Virus record (IMG/VR): IMGVR_UViG_3300003323_000540
Span: 64,001-117,464 of that record
DNA: 53,464 bases
Strand: one strand, 5' to 3'
Source of the DNA: a virus
Shown here: in pieces, positions 8,434 to 17,544 of the stretch
How positions within the stretch are numbered: the stretch's first letter is position 1
Layout of the letters: each line of letters begins with the position of its first letter
Notes under the pieces: generated by a model
Seen by the model: only the letters and a program-made list of their open reading frames with translations
Databases searched by the model: none
Told to the model about the DNA's origin: nothing
Position numbers and translations under genes: made by a program

Positions 8434-10743
8434 TTAATCAACCCATTGTCTTCTTTGTAAGAAGTAGTTAAACAGATCTTTATCAACCTTCCAATTCTTT
8501 AAAAAATCGTTATTACTTATTGAGGCATTATTATCAATTTTGGTGTTCACAATATCGAAGTAAGATACTTTCTTAACGCCACTTGGGAATTTAACCATTA
8601 CTCCTTTAATATATTTCTCTCTCATTCCTCTACTTACCTGTAAAGTAGTAATCCTTTCATTTAATGATCTGGAATGACTTACGGCATCAACATAAAATAT
8701 TTCATCTGTTGGTTTATAATAAATAAACATCCCTCTTTTAATCGTTCTATTTCCATTCAATGTTATTCCACCTTGACGCGTAAATGGCAGATAAGCATGA
8801 CTTTGAATTATATATTGAAGATCTAAAAATACTTGCGACTCTCCGTATTTTAAATTCTTATCTTTTACATTGTCATCTACTATTGAAGCTGGGCAATAAT
8901 TATATTCTTGAGTATAGGTTTTATTCCCCCAAACTTCTGCATATTCGTCCAAAGGAACTACTGGAGCTAATAGGAAAGAGCTTATGTCATTTTGAACGCC
9001 AAGTCCCCTTGGAATCAATCTATACCATGAATAAATTTCATTACTATAAACAAATGAATCTCTTATTACATCGCTTTCATCTATATCAATAACATAATCA
9101 CTTATTAAGGAATTTCTTCCTTGCGCTAGCAATCTTTGTTTAATTCTATTTTCTGCATTTTTCTTTACTTCATCATTTACAGATTTTGTTACTTGAGTAA
9201 TTCTTTTATTCGAATTTACACTATCATTAATCTCTTCGGTTGATACATCTCCGTAAACCAATCCCTTATATCCTTTTTCATCAAAAGGCATCTTTCTAAT
9301 TATGAAATAATATTTATCGCCGTAAGTATCGCCGTAAAATTCTATAAACGGTTCTTGGCAAACTTTTCTAAAAGTATTTATGATACTCCCGTTATCGGTA
9401 GCTATTGTATTATCGGCTGTAATTCTTCCAGATGCAGCGGTATCAAATATCATTTCTATGATTCTCCAAATCCCCTGTCTTTCCTCGTTTAAAAATTTTG
9501 AATTGATTTCATCTATTACTTTTGTATTGTCATTCAGAACAAGATTAGATGATTTTAATTCATACTTGAATTTTCCAGCCCTTGCTCCATAAGCATCAAA
9601 TATATTTGACGGCACTAAACCAATATTCGAAAACTTATTGAATACATATTTTAAAATTATCTCAATAGATTTAAAATTATATCCTATTGCAATAAGGGCA
9701 TTGCCAATTAAATCTATATTGTTTCGCTTTGTTAAAACACTTTCATCATTGGTGAATAACTGTTGTGCGAATTGTTCAGGAAAAAAATATGATCCATCTT
9801 CGATCAATACCTTCATTAAGTCTCTTCCTTGAACATTTGTAGATACACTGTTAAGATTAGTAGAAACTGAAACTGTATCTACTAATCCAATCATATCATA
9901 AACTTTTCCCGGAACATCTTGAGCTGAAAAAGCATGATTTAACAATGGTATTTGATCTTCCATTGCTAATTTTTCAAATCGTATATAAATCAAATCATTT
10001 TCTTGCATCACCTTTTCAAAGAAGAAAGGTTGCCTGCTAATAAAATTATCTTGTTTATTTTTATATCTTGAAAGAATGGATGCAATCAAAACATCATCGC
10101 CTACATTGCCGTATTGATAGTTCTCCAATCCATCCATGCTCCATCCAATCCCAGGTTCATATATTGCTGAAACGGGAATTAGATTTATTGCAAAAGAACC
10201 GGCAGACTTAGTAACTGTAGTTGTAATATTTTCAACTAAAGATGAAATATTGTACCACGATCCTTGTTGTGAATTGTCGCCGGGAGTGCTCAAAGATCTG
10301 ATCCAAGCGTATACAGTCAATTCATTTATCTCCGTTCTTACTACTGTTTGCCCTGTTGGATCTGCTGTTCTTACATAATAATTTGGATCTTTTAAAAGGG
10401 TCTTTAATTGATCTGCTATGAAAGGGGTGAATTCAGTCAATTCAGATTTATCTGGCATTACAGTTGAAGAGCTTGTTTGTCTTAACAAAGCACTATTCGG
10501 CAATCCAACTTGAGTTCCAGATTTTATAATTATTGAATCTGGATTTGCAGTAATTTTTTCTAATTCATCTTTTGAATAACATGCTTTTATTACATCTTCA
10601 TTTGTGACCGAAAGACTTTCGGATTGTAAAATATTAATTGACAAAAATGAAGATGAGGTAAAATCAGTATTTAATTGGAATCCACTAAGGAAATCTTTAA
10701 CTGTTTTATCAGTAGTTACTTCATGTAAATTAATTAATGCCAT
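8434..10743 (-). CDS. baseplate hub protein (gp27/gpD-like by context)
   Basis: This 769-residue protein is encoded between the tape measure gene and the spike gene, the canonical position of the baseplate hub in contractile tails. It is a mixed alpha/beta protein containing the pattern ITTTVTKSAGSFAINLIPVS near residue 185 and LIYIRFEKLA later, in keeping with hub proteins that build a tube-like ring. The C-terminal third (GGITLNGNRTIKRGMFIYY, then VSHSRSLNERITTLQVSRGM) resembles the end of gp27/gpD-type hubs, where a conserved domain precedes a short charged tail. It overlaps the tape measure stop by one base. Confidence 0.7.
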   Translation of the reverse strand: MALINLHEVTTDKTVKDFLSGFQLNTDFTSSSFLSINILQSESLSVTNEDVIKACYSKDELEKITANPDSIIIKSGTQVGLPNSALLRQTSSSTVMPDKSELTEFTPFIADQLKTLLKDPNYYVRTADPTGQTVVRTEINELTVYAWIRSLSTPGDNSQQGSWYNISSLVENITTTVTKSAGSFAINLIPVSAIYEPGIGWSMDGLENYQYGNVGDDVLIASILSRYKNKQDNFISRQPFFFEKVMQENDLIYIRFEKLAMEDQIPLLNHAFSAQDVPGKVYDMIGLVDTVSVSTNLNSVSTNVQGRDLMKVLIEDGSYFFPEQFAQQLFTNDESVLTKRNNIDLIGNALIAIGYNFKSIEIILKYVFNKFSNIGLVPSNIFDAYGARAGKFKYELKSSNLVLNDNTKVIDEINSKFLNEERQGIWRIIEMIFDTAASGRITADNTIATDNGSIINTFRKVCQEPFIEFYGDTYGDKYYFIIRKMPFDEKGYKGLVYGDVSTEEINDSVNSNKRITQVTKSVNDEVKKNAENRIKQRLLAQGRNSLISDYVIDIDESDVIRDSFVYSNEIYSWYRLIPRGLGVQNDISSFLLAPVVPLDEYAEVWGNKTYTQEYNYCPASIVDDNVKDKNLKYGESQVFLDLQYIIQSHAYLPFTRQGGITLNGNRTIKRGMFIYYKPTDEIFYVDAVSHSRSLNERITTLQVSRGMREKYIKGVMVKFPSGVKKVSYFDIVNTKIDNNASISNNDFLKNWKVDKDLFNYFLQRRQWVD

Positions 10744-12500
10744 TATTTACCTTTTGGATATAAAGGAGAATATTTATTTACCCACTTTCCATTTGGCAAC
10801 GGAACATATCCATTCGCCCTCATGTATGCAGAATCTATTTTAGGATCATGTGGCATTCTCTTATCTATTGCCTCTAATGTTCCAGCTAATAAATTTTCAC
10901 CAATCTCTTTTGCCTTTTGCGGAAGTTGCTCTAATTCCTTGCTAAGTTGCGCTCCGACTTCTTTTACAGCCCTTCCCATTTCTCCTTCAAATTGTTTAGC
11001 TACTGTTGATATACCAGCGATAAAATCAGTTCTAAATGCATTTGTTACTTCTGCATTCATTTTAGTATATCGTGAAGTTAATTCCTCTGCTTGTCCTTGA
11101 ACACTGCTTAATGAGCTGCTTCTACTTAATTCTTTAGCAGTCATTGAATCAATATTTCCCTTTCCATTAAAAAGAGTATCTATTGCTTCATATGAAAGAT
11201 TATTAAATCTCCCCTTGAGCATAAATTTTTGCAAATCTGTACTTACTCCAGTTCCTCCTATTTGATCCATTACACCTTGTAAAAATCCAGGCGTTTGAAG
11301 TCCTTGCTCTTCCATTTTTTTAAGATCGAAAAGACTAGCATTTGGATTTAATCTCCTAAGTACAGAGTAGTTTTGAGCTTGACCAAAAGCCGATCCCGGA
11401 TTACTAAGTCCCTCATTAACTCCCAAAATATTTCCCATAGAACGAGGGTCGCCTAATCTGAACATACCACCCATTCTATTAAACTCAAATAATGTTCTAT
11501 TGGCATCATTTGGATTAACAACATTACTAGTTGAAGAAAAATGTTGCAACAATTGAGTTTGAGCTTTTATAGCATCGCCGAATTTCGTTCTATCTAATCC
11601 CTCTCCAATGGAGATTCCCAATATCTTCATCATGTTATTGGTTCCATTGCCCCCGCCAAATCTAGCAGCTGACAACGCCGCTAAAGAGGTTCCTTGATCG
11701 ATTCCAAATCCACGATTTAGTCCAAGAGTTGCCAATGTATTTCTTGATGCCCCCCTTGTCATTCCAGCTGCAAGGCTTGTTTGAGCCATTGTATTTGCAA
11801 CTGCAATATCATCGAATCCCATTCCAGATAAATTGCTAGAAGATTCGCGACCACCTAATGCTCTATATTTATTATAGGCTTGATCGTATTGGTCTCTGAT
11901 ATTAAAACTTCTTGCTACAGCATTTCCAAGAAATCCCATTGTTGATTGACCAATGGCAACTCCAGTTGCTCCAAAAGGAAGTCCGGCTAAAGCGCCTGCT
12001 TTACCAAACATTCCGGGCACCAAGTCCATTCCATTTTGTGCATTGGCTGTTTGCGTGAATCCTTTTAAAATATCGCTAACAATATTTGCTGCTAATACGG
12101 CACTAAAAACAGATGATGATTTTGGTTTTTCATCTTTTTGGCCTGCCTTTAAATTGGCAAGCATTTCTTTAAGAAGAAGTATTTGTGCTTTATTTACACT
12201 ATCATCTCCTTTTATTTGAGCAAATCCAGCCTTATAATCTTTATCGGATAAATTTCCAGCTTGACGTTTTCTCTCAAGGATAATTCTATTTTGCTCCTTC
12301 TCTAAATCGTTCTGTCTCTTAAGAGCTGCAATTTGTTGCTCAATAAGTTTCAGTCTCTCCTTTTGAGATTTGGTTTGCTTTTCTGCCTCTTTTGAAAATT
12401 CTCCGAATAACTGTTTAGAGTCTTGTTGGAGTTTCTTCATGAAGGAAGAAATACCGTTATCCTGAGCGGAGAAGCTAACCTTCTTATTTTGATCTGCCAT
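10743..12500 (-). CDS. tail tape measure protein
   Basis: The 585-residue protein begins with a strongly charged coiled coil (about residues 20-125, rich in Lys, Glu and Gln), continues with a hydrophobic Gly/Ala-rich middle (AGALAGLPFGATGVAIGQST) and ends with an amphipathic segment and a basic tail. This combination, and the location between the tail chaperone genes and the hub, identify a tape measure protein. By the usual rule of about 1.5 angstrom per residue the tail would be roughly 90 nm long; this is an estimate. It ends one base into the hub gene. Confidence 0.8.
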   Translation of the reverse strand: MADQNKKVSFSAQDNGISSFMKKLQQDSKQLFGEFSKEAEKQTKSQKERLKLIEQQIAALKRQNDLEKEQNRIILERKRQAGNLSDKDYKAGFAQIKGDDSVNKAQILLLKEMLANLKAGQKDEKPKSSSVFSAVLAANIVSDILKGFTQTANAQNGMDLVPGMFGKAGALAGLPFGATGVAIGQSTMGFLGNAVARSFNIRDQYDQAYNKYRALGGRESSSNLSGMGFDDIAVANTMAQTSLAAGMTRGASRNTLATLGLNRGFGIDQGTSLAALSAARFGGGNGTNNMMKILGISIGEGLDRTKFGDAIKAQTQLLQHFSSTSNVVNPNDANRTLFEFNRMGGMFRLGDPRSMGNILGVNEGLSNPGSAFGQAQNYSVLRRLNPNASLFDLKKMEEQGLQTPGFLQGVMDQIGGTGVSTDLQKFMLKGRFNNLSYEAIDTLFNGKGNIDSMTAKELSRSSSLSSVQGQAEELTSRYTKMNAEVTNAFRTDFIAGISTVAKQFEGEMGRAVKEVGAQLSKELEQLPQKAKEIGENLLAGTLEAIDKRMPHDPKIDSAYMRANGYVPLPNGKWVNKYSPLYPKGK

Positions 12501-12502
12501 AA

Positions 12503-12784
12503 TTAATTAAATGAATCTAGCTTCATTTTATTAAACAATTCATCCTCTTTACTTTCATCTGTTTTTGTTTGTCTAGTTATTTTTCCCTTTTTAATTTCCT
12601 CCTCTTCATTTAATTTCTTAAATGCCTTGTTGGACATTTCTTCTTCAAAATATTCGAATGCAATATCTAATTGCGTTACCTCTCTGTGAGCGGCGCTGTT
12701 AAATGGAATGTTGTGCTTTTTCCTCCACCAATAATCGTATCGCCATGCATTCTCCCATTTTATGACATACTCTTTTAAAGTCAT
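12503..12784 (-). CDS. tail assembly chaperone, second protein
   Basis: The protein has 93 residues: an aromatic N-terminus (KWENAWRYDYWWRKKHNIPF) followed by a charged helical tail (KLNEEEEIKKGKITRQTK). It sits directly in front of the tape measure gene. In most tailed phages this position holds a chaperone made by frameshifting from the upstream gene. Here the two genes instead overlap as TAATG, so the second is probably made by reinitiation. The assignment rests on position and size. Confidence 0.65.
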   Translation of the reverse strand: MTLKEYVIKWENAWRYDYWWRKKHNIPFNSAAHREVTQLDIAFEYFEEEMSNKAFKKLNEEEEIKKGKITRQTKTDESKEDELFNKMKLDSFN

Positions 12785-13164
12785 TATTCTTCATCATCTA
12801 AATCTTGATTTAAAAATTCTCTCCATTGACTATCCCATTCATAATATTTTTGATAAGCTTTCGGAATAGACCTTGACTGATAAGGATCAAGATCTAAAAG
12901 AGACTTTAAAATATCTGCTTTAAGTTTTGGAATCAATATTGAAAAAGTTGCTATTGCCTCTACTAGTACATATGCATCTTGAGCATTCGGGCCACCAAAG
13001 ATTAAATCTTTGTGAGCACCATTTGTCATATTAATTTTTGTTGATTCTATATCAATTCTTTGCCCATTTGTTGGCAATTTAATTTCATAATCCCCCTCCA
13101 ATATCCTAACTGTAAGAGACTTCGATGGCATTTGCAATTTTGTTTTTTCTTTTTGAGTTTCCAT
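12784..13164 (-). CDS. tail assembly chaperone, first protein
   Basis: This 126-residue protein has an N-terminal beta-type segment (LTVRILEGDYEIKLPTNGQR) followed by helices and an acidic C-terminus (LNQDLDDEE). That layout, together with its place two genes before the tape measure, is typical of gpG-like tail chaperones that coat the tape measure during assembly. Its start is preceded by a hairpin terminator and a late promoter motif, so it begins a new transcription unit after the 317-residue insert gene. Confidence 0.65.
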   Translation of the reverse strand: METQKEKTKLQMPSKSLTVRILEGDYEIKLPTNGQRIDIESTKINMTNGAHKDLIFGGPNAQDAYVLVEAIATFSILIPKLKADILKSLLDLDPYQSRSIPKAYQKYYEWDSQWREFLNQDLDDEE

Positions 13165-13170
13165 ATAAAT

Positions 13171-13199
13171 AAAAAAAGGTTGTAATAATTTACAACCTT
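13171..13199 (-). terminator. rho-independent terminator
   Basis: A perfect 9 bp stem (13176-13184 with 13191-13199) encloses a 6 base loop and is followed on the minus strand by a T run. It ends the transcript of the 317-residue gene and lies just before the tail chaperone start. Confidence 0.85.
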
Positions 13200-13210
13200 A
13201 AAAATACTGA
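13198..13210 (-). promoter_or_regulatory. late promoter motif overlapping a terminator stem
   Basis: Minus-strand TCAGTATTTTTAA is a near match to the recurrent motif and sits 33 bp before the tail chaperone start. Its downstream edge overlaps the first bases of the terminator hairpin, so a transcript started here would carry the hairpin in its leader. Confidence 0.45.
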
Positions 13211-13235
13211 TTAGTTGGGATAAAGAAAAATCGCC

Positions 13236-14189
13236 CTAAATGTGACAATCAAACATAGAAAGTAATGTATCGTCCGGCAATGAATTAAATAAATCATTAA
13301 ATTCTTTAATCCAGGCATCTCTATCTTTCTCATTCGTTACAACTGCCCACCATCCCATTTCACCTCTTTCATACCATTTGCCATCTTTTATTACAGCAAA
13401 GGTAGTAATAACTTGATCCACTCTATCTTGGATATAGCGTTCTTCACCAACTAAAAATTGCTCCCAATCCCAAAATCCAGCGTAACGTAAATTTTTAACA
13501 GATGTAAGTTTGGAATAACTTTCGCTGGCATCATCAATATCTTCATATTGCTCTAAAAATTTACTCCATTTTGGAGGCAATTGTTCACCCTTCAAAGCAA
13601 TTAGGAATTTTTGATAGTCCAAAATTGCATCAGCTCTTTCTTCCAACCTCATACGGTCAATATCAATATCCTTTTTATAACATTGATCTACTCTAACCAA
13701 AGGAATGTCCTCCACAAAATCTCCAGTAATGGAAGCAAAATCTTTTGCCCTATGATGTCCTTGAACACCTTGTGCACCGGCTCTCAATGTAAAAAACCCC
13801 GCCCATCTTCCACCTAAGGAATACCAATCCCATTTTGATTGATTATTACGAGTTGAATAAAGTTCACCGTTCTCTCCAATCTCTTCCTCATCATAATATC
13901 GTATCGCATGCTTATAACACTCCTCATCAGTCCATTTCAATCTCTTGGGAAATTCATTCTTAAGATACTTGATATGATCGTCATTTGTACACTTAGAGCT
14001 GTACTTGATTGGGTCTTTCAAATACTTTTGGTAAACATCCTTATCATAAGCTGCAATTTCTTCGCGAACTTCCTTGATAAGCTGCTCTTTAGTTCCCTTC
14101 ACATAACGAGGCAAATCAAGATTCTCATCAAATGGGGCTAATTGCTCTTCTGGATTTTCTCCAATTACTAGTACTGTGAAATGTGACAT
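13236..14189 (-). CDS. phage insert gene of unknown function (MSHFTVLVIG family)
   Basis: This 317-residue soluble protein starts MSHFTVLVIGENPEEQLAPF, a start I recognise from hypothetical proteins widespread in phages. It is acidic and aromatic, with the patterns KWDWYSLGGRWAGFF near the middle and YERGEMGWWAVVTNEKDRD near the end. It is not a virion protein by composition, yet it interrupts the tail operon between tube and chaperones. It has its own Bacteroidetes-type promoter with an inverted repeat upstream and its own terminator downstream, the layout of a moron. Its molecular function is unknown to me. Confidence 0.75.
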   Translation of the reverse strand: MSHFTVLVIGENPEEQLAPFDENLDLPRYVKGTKEQLIKEVREEIAAYDKDVYQKYLKDPIKYSSKCTNDDHIKYLKNEFPKRLKWTDEECYKHAIRYYDEEEIGENGELYSTRNNQSKWDWYSLGGRWAGFFTLRAGAQGVQGHHRAKDFASITGDFVEDIPLVRVDQCYKKDIDIDRMRLEERADAILDYQKFLIALKGEQLPPKWSKFLEQYEDIDDASESYSKLTSVKNLRYAGFWDWEQFLVGEERYIQDRVDQVITTFAVIKDGKWYERGEMGWWAVVTNEKDRDAWIKEFNDLFNSLPDDTLLSMFDCHI

Positions 14190-14192
14190 TTT

Positions 14193-14250
14193 TGTTTGCG
14201 TTTTAGTTTAACATACCGCAAACATATGAAATAAAGTAATTAAAAACAAA
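14193..14250 (-). promoter_or_regulatory. Bacteroidetes-type promoter with inverted repeat
   Basis: On the minus strand an exact -7 box TATGTTTG (14219-14226) lies 20 bp downstream of a -33-like TTTG (14247-14250). An 8 bp inverted repeat (14193-14200 and 14217-14224, 16 base spacer) covers the -7 box and the leader, so it could be an operator or a leader hairpin for the 317-residue gene. Confidence 0.65.
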
Positions 14251-14314
14251 AAGTCTGCTATAAAAAACAAACTTTTGAAATAAAATTTTAAAAAATATTT
14301 TTAAAACAAATATT

Positions 14315-14788
14315 CTATTGCGGATACAAAATCGGATCTAAGTATATGCCTGATTGAGAGTGACCAGAAATAGCGCCTTCTGTAGTATCCGCACCATCTG
14401 TATCAATAAAGCACCTACGTAAGGAAGCATACGGAATTGCTTTGGATTTCTTCAAACCAGTATTTGTATCAACTGCATCTTCTACTTTTTTGAAAATATC
14501 AATTTGGAAACCATCTGCCAAAAGCAATTGATCTTCAAAATCATTATTTGTTTGTACATCTCTGCGAATAGCTTGTGGAATTCCAGAAGTACCAAAATCT
14601 ATTTCATAAAAATCACATGACCATGTGCCTTTATGAGCTAATGCAGGTGCTTCAATTGTAAGAAGTGTACCTATACCACGTACTTCTCCGAGACTTGTAT
14701 TTTCAGTGAAACGAATATTGCGCATTCTGCCAATAACAGTTCCGTTACGTTTAACAATAGCTAATGCACCGGTGAGGATATTTCCCAT
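14315..14788 (-). CDS. tail tube protein
   Basis: The 157-residue protein has the size and composition of a contractile tail tube subunit: a beta-rich fold with KRNGTVIGRMRNIRFTENTS, followed by RGIGTLLTIEAPALAHKGTW and a C-terminal region ending in SQSGIYLDPILYPQ. It follows the sheath gene, as tube genes do in myoviruses, although here a homing endonuclease lies in between. Its presumed promoter is located inside the 3' end of that endonuclease gene. A gap of about 125 bp after its promoter-proximal neighbour region (14190-14314) holds the promoter of the next gene and A/T-rich DNA. Confidence 0.8.
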   Translation of the reverse strand: MGNILTGALAIVKRNGTVIGRMRNIRFTENTSLGEVRGIGTLLTIEAPALAHKGTWSCDFYEIDFGTSGIPQAIRRDVQTNNDFEDQLLLADGFQIDIFKKVEDAVDTNTGLKKSKAIPYASLRRCFIDTDGADTTEGAISGHSQSGIYLDPILYPQ

Positions 14789-14800
14789 GATTCTTTTCTT

Positions 14801-15502
14801 CTAATTCTTTGTTAAATATACTAAATAGCTTTCTTCCTTATGTGGCCGATCTTTTTTGATATAATCTGCTGTTAAAGTGCTGCTTTTAATTCCAAAATGA
14901 TTCGCCGCTGTTAAAAGAGAATCGAAATAATTCACAGGATAACCAAGCCAATCATATTCTATAATTGGCTTTCTTATTGCTAAACCATTATTTTTTTTAT
15001 GGCTTTCAGATCTAGTTTTATTTTTTTGAGAAATGGATATTTTAGCTTTAGTTTCTGGACTAAGTTTTACTCCCTTTTTCTTTTCGCTTAAACTATCTAA
15101 ATGCTTTTGGAATTTTTCGGAATTTCCATTTGCCTTTCTAGTCGCTACTATTTTAGCAATGGTTTCTTTTGATCTAATAGATACATGATTTTCTACATTG
15201 TATCCAATTTGTCTATTATATGGCTTAAGAAAATCTAAATATTTTTGCTCTATTAGATAAATTCCTTCCTCTTTTTCTACAACTTCTAATACATGAAATT
15301 CAAATGCTTCATTGCCATATTTATTGAAGGCTCTTTGAAGATATACTGAATGATGTTGATTTTTAGATAAATCATTAAAATGATTTTTATATCGTCTCCA
15401 CAAATTAGTTGTAGAACCAATATAAAATTTTCCATTTACTGTATTTAGTATACAATAAATTCCACTCTTTTTTTTGAATTCATCTGTAGATTTAAAATCC
15501 AT
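14801..15502 (-). CDS. GIY-YIG homing endonuclease with NUMOD motifs
   Basis: This 233-residue protein begins with a GIY-YIG nuclease domain (SGIYCILNTVNGKFYIGSTT, Arg in NLWRRYKNHF, about residues 12-95). It continues with a NUMOD3-type DNA-binding motif (KKKGVKLSPETKAKIS) and ends with a NUMOD1-like helix-turn-helix region (EYDWLGYPVNYFDSLLTAAN). This order is standard for free-standing phage homing endonucleases. It is inserted between the sheath and tube genes with gaps of 2 and 12 bp and leaves both intact. Its last codons contain the promoter motif used by the tube gene. Confidence 0.92.
   Translation of the reverse strand: MDFKSTDEFKKKSGIYCILNTVNGKFYIGSTTNLWRRYKNHFNDLSKNQHHSVYLQRAFNKYGNEAFEFHVLEVVEKEEGIYLIEQKYLDFLKPYNRQIGYNVENHVSIRSKETIAKIVATRKANGNSEKFQKHLDSLSEKKKGVKLSPETKAKISISQKNKTRSESHKKNNGLAIRKPIIEYDWLGYPVNYFDSLLTAANHFGIKSSTLTADYIKKDRPHKEESYLVYLTKN
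14812..14825 (-). promoter_or_regulatory. late promoter motif inside GIY-YIG 3' end
   Basis: Minus-strand TTTAGTATATTTAA lies within the last codons of the GIY-YIG gene, 23 bp before the tail tube start. It matches the recurrent late motif, so the tube gene stays expressed as a separate unit despite the insertion. Confidence 0.6.
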
Positions 15503-15504
15503 TA

Positions 15505-17505
15505 TTATGAATTCGGATCGATAATTGTTCCAGTAAATACAAGGAAACTAACTTCAAAGTTAGGCGTAAATGCATAAGTAATATAATATGCATCGCCTTG
15601 TACAGTAACTGTAACAGCTTGGAATGACAATATCAAATTATCATCTTGAGTGTTCGCTACTTTACTATGCAAGTATCCTTCCAACCACGTCTTTACATCC
15701 TCTGGAGAAACAGTATTTCTATTTGCTCCATTTGGTTTCTTTAACAATTGTTGCTTTGCATTAACAACTATTTCTTTATTAAGTTGTCTTATAATACGAG
15801 CAAGTTGTTTGCTTGCTGTGGTTCCATCTGGATTAACTAAAAATTGGTTATTTTGAAGCGTATTTACGCCTTTAATAACATCAAATGATCCATTATCCAA
15901 ACGAGACATCAATACACCTGCATCTAATCCTTGTCTTGCTTGTGGATCAGTTAGTGAATGCAATTCACCTTGAATTCCAAGTCCTTTAAATGTCATTGGA
16001 ACTTGAGGTGGCAAACCAGCTTCACGACCCAATGCAGCAGCTGCTTTATAAATTGAATCGTATTCTTTAAATCCTTTTTGAGTACTTGTTATTTTAACTC
16101 CACCATGCACAAGTGTTACATACATGCTATTAAAAGCTTGTGCAAGATTAACAGAACTTGTACTTGTTCCTGAAAATTGACCTTCTGTTTTTCCTCCAGC
16201 TACATACAAATCAGGCTTTATTTTAGCTGTATTTGTAATCCAATCTTGAATTGTAAGATTGCTTGTAGATCTTGCGGAAGTTCCCCAGGTATCAGCTAAA
16301 ATAAAATCAAAAGTTAAATCTGAAATTGAATCCAATACTTTAGCTAAATCAGTATCAGCAAAAGATACGGTTCCATTATAAGCCTTTAAATATCCAACTG
16401 TTAGATCTTGAGGTAAGATTACATCTGGAGCGCCAATTACGTAATTCTTTAATTTAAAATATTGATTGAATTGATATCCAGTTCCAGTATCATCTTGCAT
16501 CCAAGTCACTAGTTGTGAAACAGAAGATATTTCTGGAGATTGAGCAATCAACAATGGTTTAGTAGATACTTCCGATACTCCATCGAAAGGGGCTGGAGTA
16601 GTATTTGTTATTAAAGTATCATTCCCTTTAAATGTACCTCTATAAAATTGAACAATATATTTTGTGGTATCTACAACTCCCTTTATAACTTTTGCCGCAA
16701 AGCCTCTAGTTAAAATAGTTCCTTCAACGCCGCCTGTGAAATTGCTAGATGTGCCAGCTACTGTTCCAGCTACAACTACAGTTGCTGGTAAACCATTTAA
16801 AATATCAGCATATCCACGTGGAGCATAGAATGTAACTTGATTAGTTGTACTAGAAACCACATCACATAATCTAATTGATGAAATAGATGCTACCAATCCA
16901 GCAATTACATTTGAAATAATATCGCCTGCTTGTACTGTATAAGTTGCAATCGTTTCATTTCCTATTTTTAATGTAATTGAATTTCCAACAGTTCCGGCAT
17001 TTGTTACAGTAACAGTAGCAGTTGCGCGTGTTTCATCTCCTAAAACAGCATTGCCTGCATATCCTTCTGCCCTAACTTGAACAATTACATCTCCATTATT
17101 TGCTGAATTACCATCTGTATCAGATGCATCTTGAGCGCCAAATGGAACAAATATTTCTGCGGGTACACTTGTTCCTGCTTTAATATAAGTCAAAGATGAA
17201 ATTCCGGCAGTAGCTCCACCACCAGGGAAAAATAAAGGCCCTGATAATGACCACCACAATCCACCACCAACAAATGTTCTAAAATCTCTTACATTATCAA
17301 ATGTAATAAGCGCATCTTTACCAGATTTTAAAGTTCCATTTATTGCAGGGCCACCGCCAAAAAATTTACCGCTTCCAGTATCAATTACTAAAGTATTTCC
17401 ATATGCCAGCGCCAATGCTGGATTTTTAATTCCTGAAACAATTGAAGAATATGCTCCCGGCAAATTTTCACGCTTACCATTTGGAAGAAATATCGAAGTA
17501 GCCAT
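15505..17505 (-). CDS. tail sheath protein
   Basis: At 666 residues this is the size of a contractile tail sheath. The N-terminus (FLPNGKRENLPGAYSSIVSG) is the extended arm typical of sheath subunits, where PGAY-like sequence is common. The middle contains inserted beta domains rich in Thr, Val and Gly, and the C-terminal domain (LARIIRQLNKEIVVNAKQQL, then VSPEDVKTWLEGYL) matches the conserved helical sheath domain that locks onto the tube. It has its own late promoter motif 26 bp upstream. It shows that the phage is a myovirus. Confidence 0.85.
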   Translation of the reverse strand: MATSIFLPNGKRENLPGAYSSIVSGIKNPALALAYGNTLVIDTGSGKFFGGGPAINGTLKSGKDALITFDNVRDFRTFVGGGLWWSLSGPLFFPGGGATAGISSLTYIKAGTSVPAEIFVPFGAQDASDTDGNSANNGDVIVQVRAEGYAGNAVLGDETRATATVTVTNAGTVGNSITLKIGNETIATYTVQAGDIISNVIAGLVASISSIRLCDVVSSTTNQVTFYAPRGYADILNGLPATVVVAGTVAGTSSNFTGGVEGTILTRGFAAKVIKGVVDTTKYIVQFYRGTFKGNDTLITNTTPAPFDGVSEVSTKPLLIAQSPEISSVSQLVTWMQDDTGTGYQFNQYFKLKNYVIGAPDVILPQDLTVGYLKAYNGTVSFADTDLAKVLDSISDLTFDFILADTWGTSARSTSNLTIQDWITNTAKIKPDLYVAGGKTEGQFSGTSTSSVNLAQAFNSMYVTLVHGGVKITSTQKGFKEYDSIYKAAAALGREAGLPPQVPMTFKGLGIQGELHSLTDPQARQGLDAGVLMSRLDNGSFDVIKGVNTLQNNQFLVNPDGTTASKQLARIIRQLNKEIVVNAKQQLLKKPNGANRNTVSPEDVKTWLEGYLHSKVANTQDDNLILSFQAVTVTVQGDAYYITYAFTPNFEVSFLVFTGTIIDPNS

Positions 17506-17531
17506 TTAAATTAGTTAAGAATTGACTTTTA

Positions 17532-17544
17532 TTAAAAATACTAA
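17532..17544 (-). promoter_or_regulatory. late promoter motif upstream of sheath
   Basis: Minus-strand TTAGTATTTTTAA is a perfect match to the recurrent motif, 26 bp before the sheath start in a 54 bp gap. Confidence 0.65.

Noticed and set aside
12784-13164. Programmed frameshift between the two tail chaperones
   Set aside because: The genes overlap as TAATG and I saw no slippery heptamer in phase near the end of the first; reinitiation is the simpler reading.
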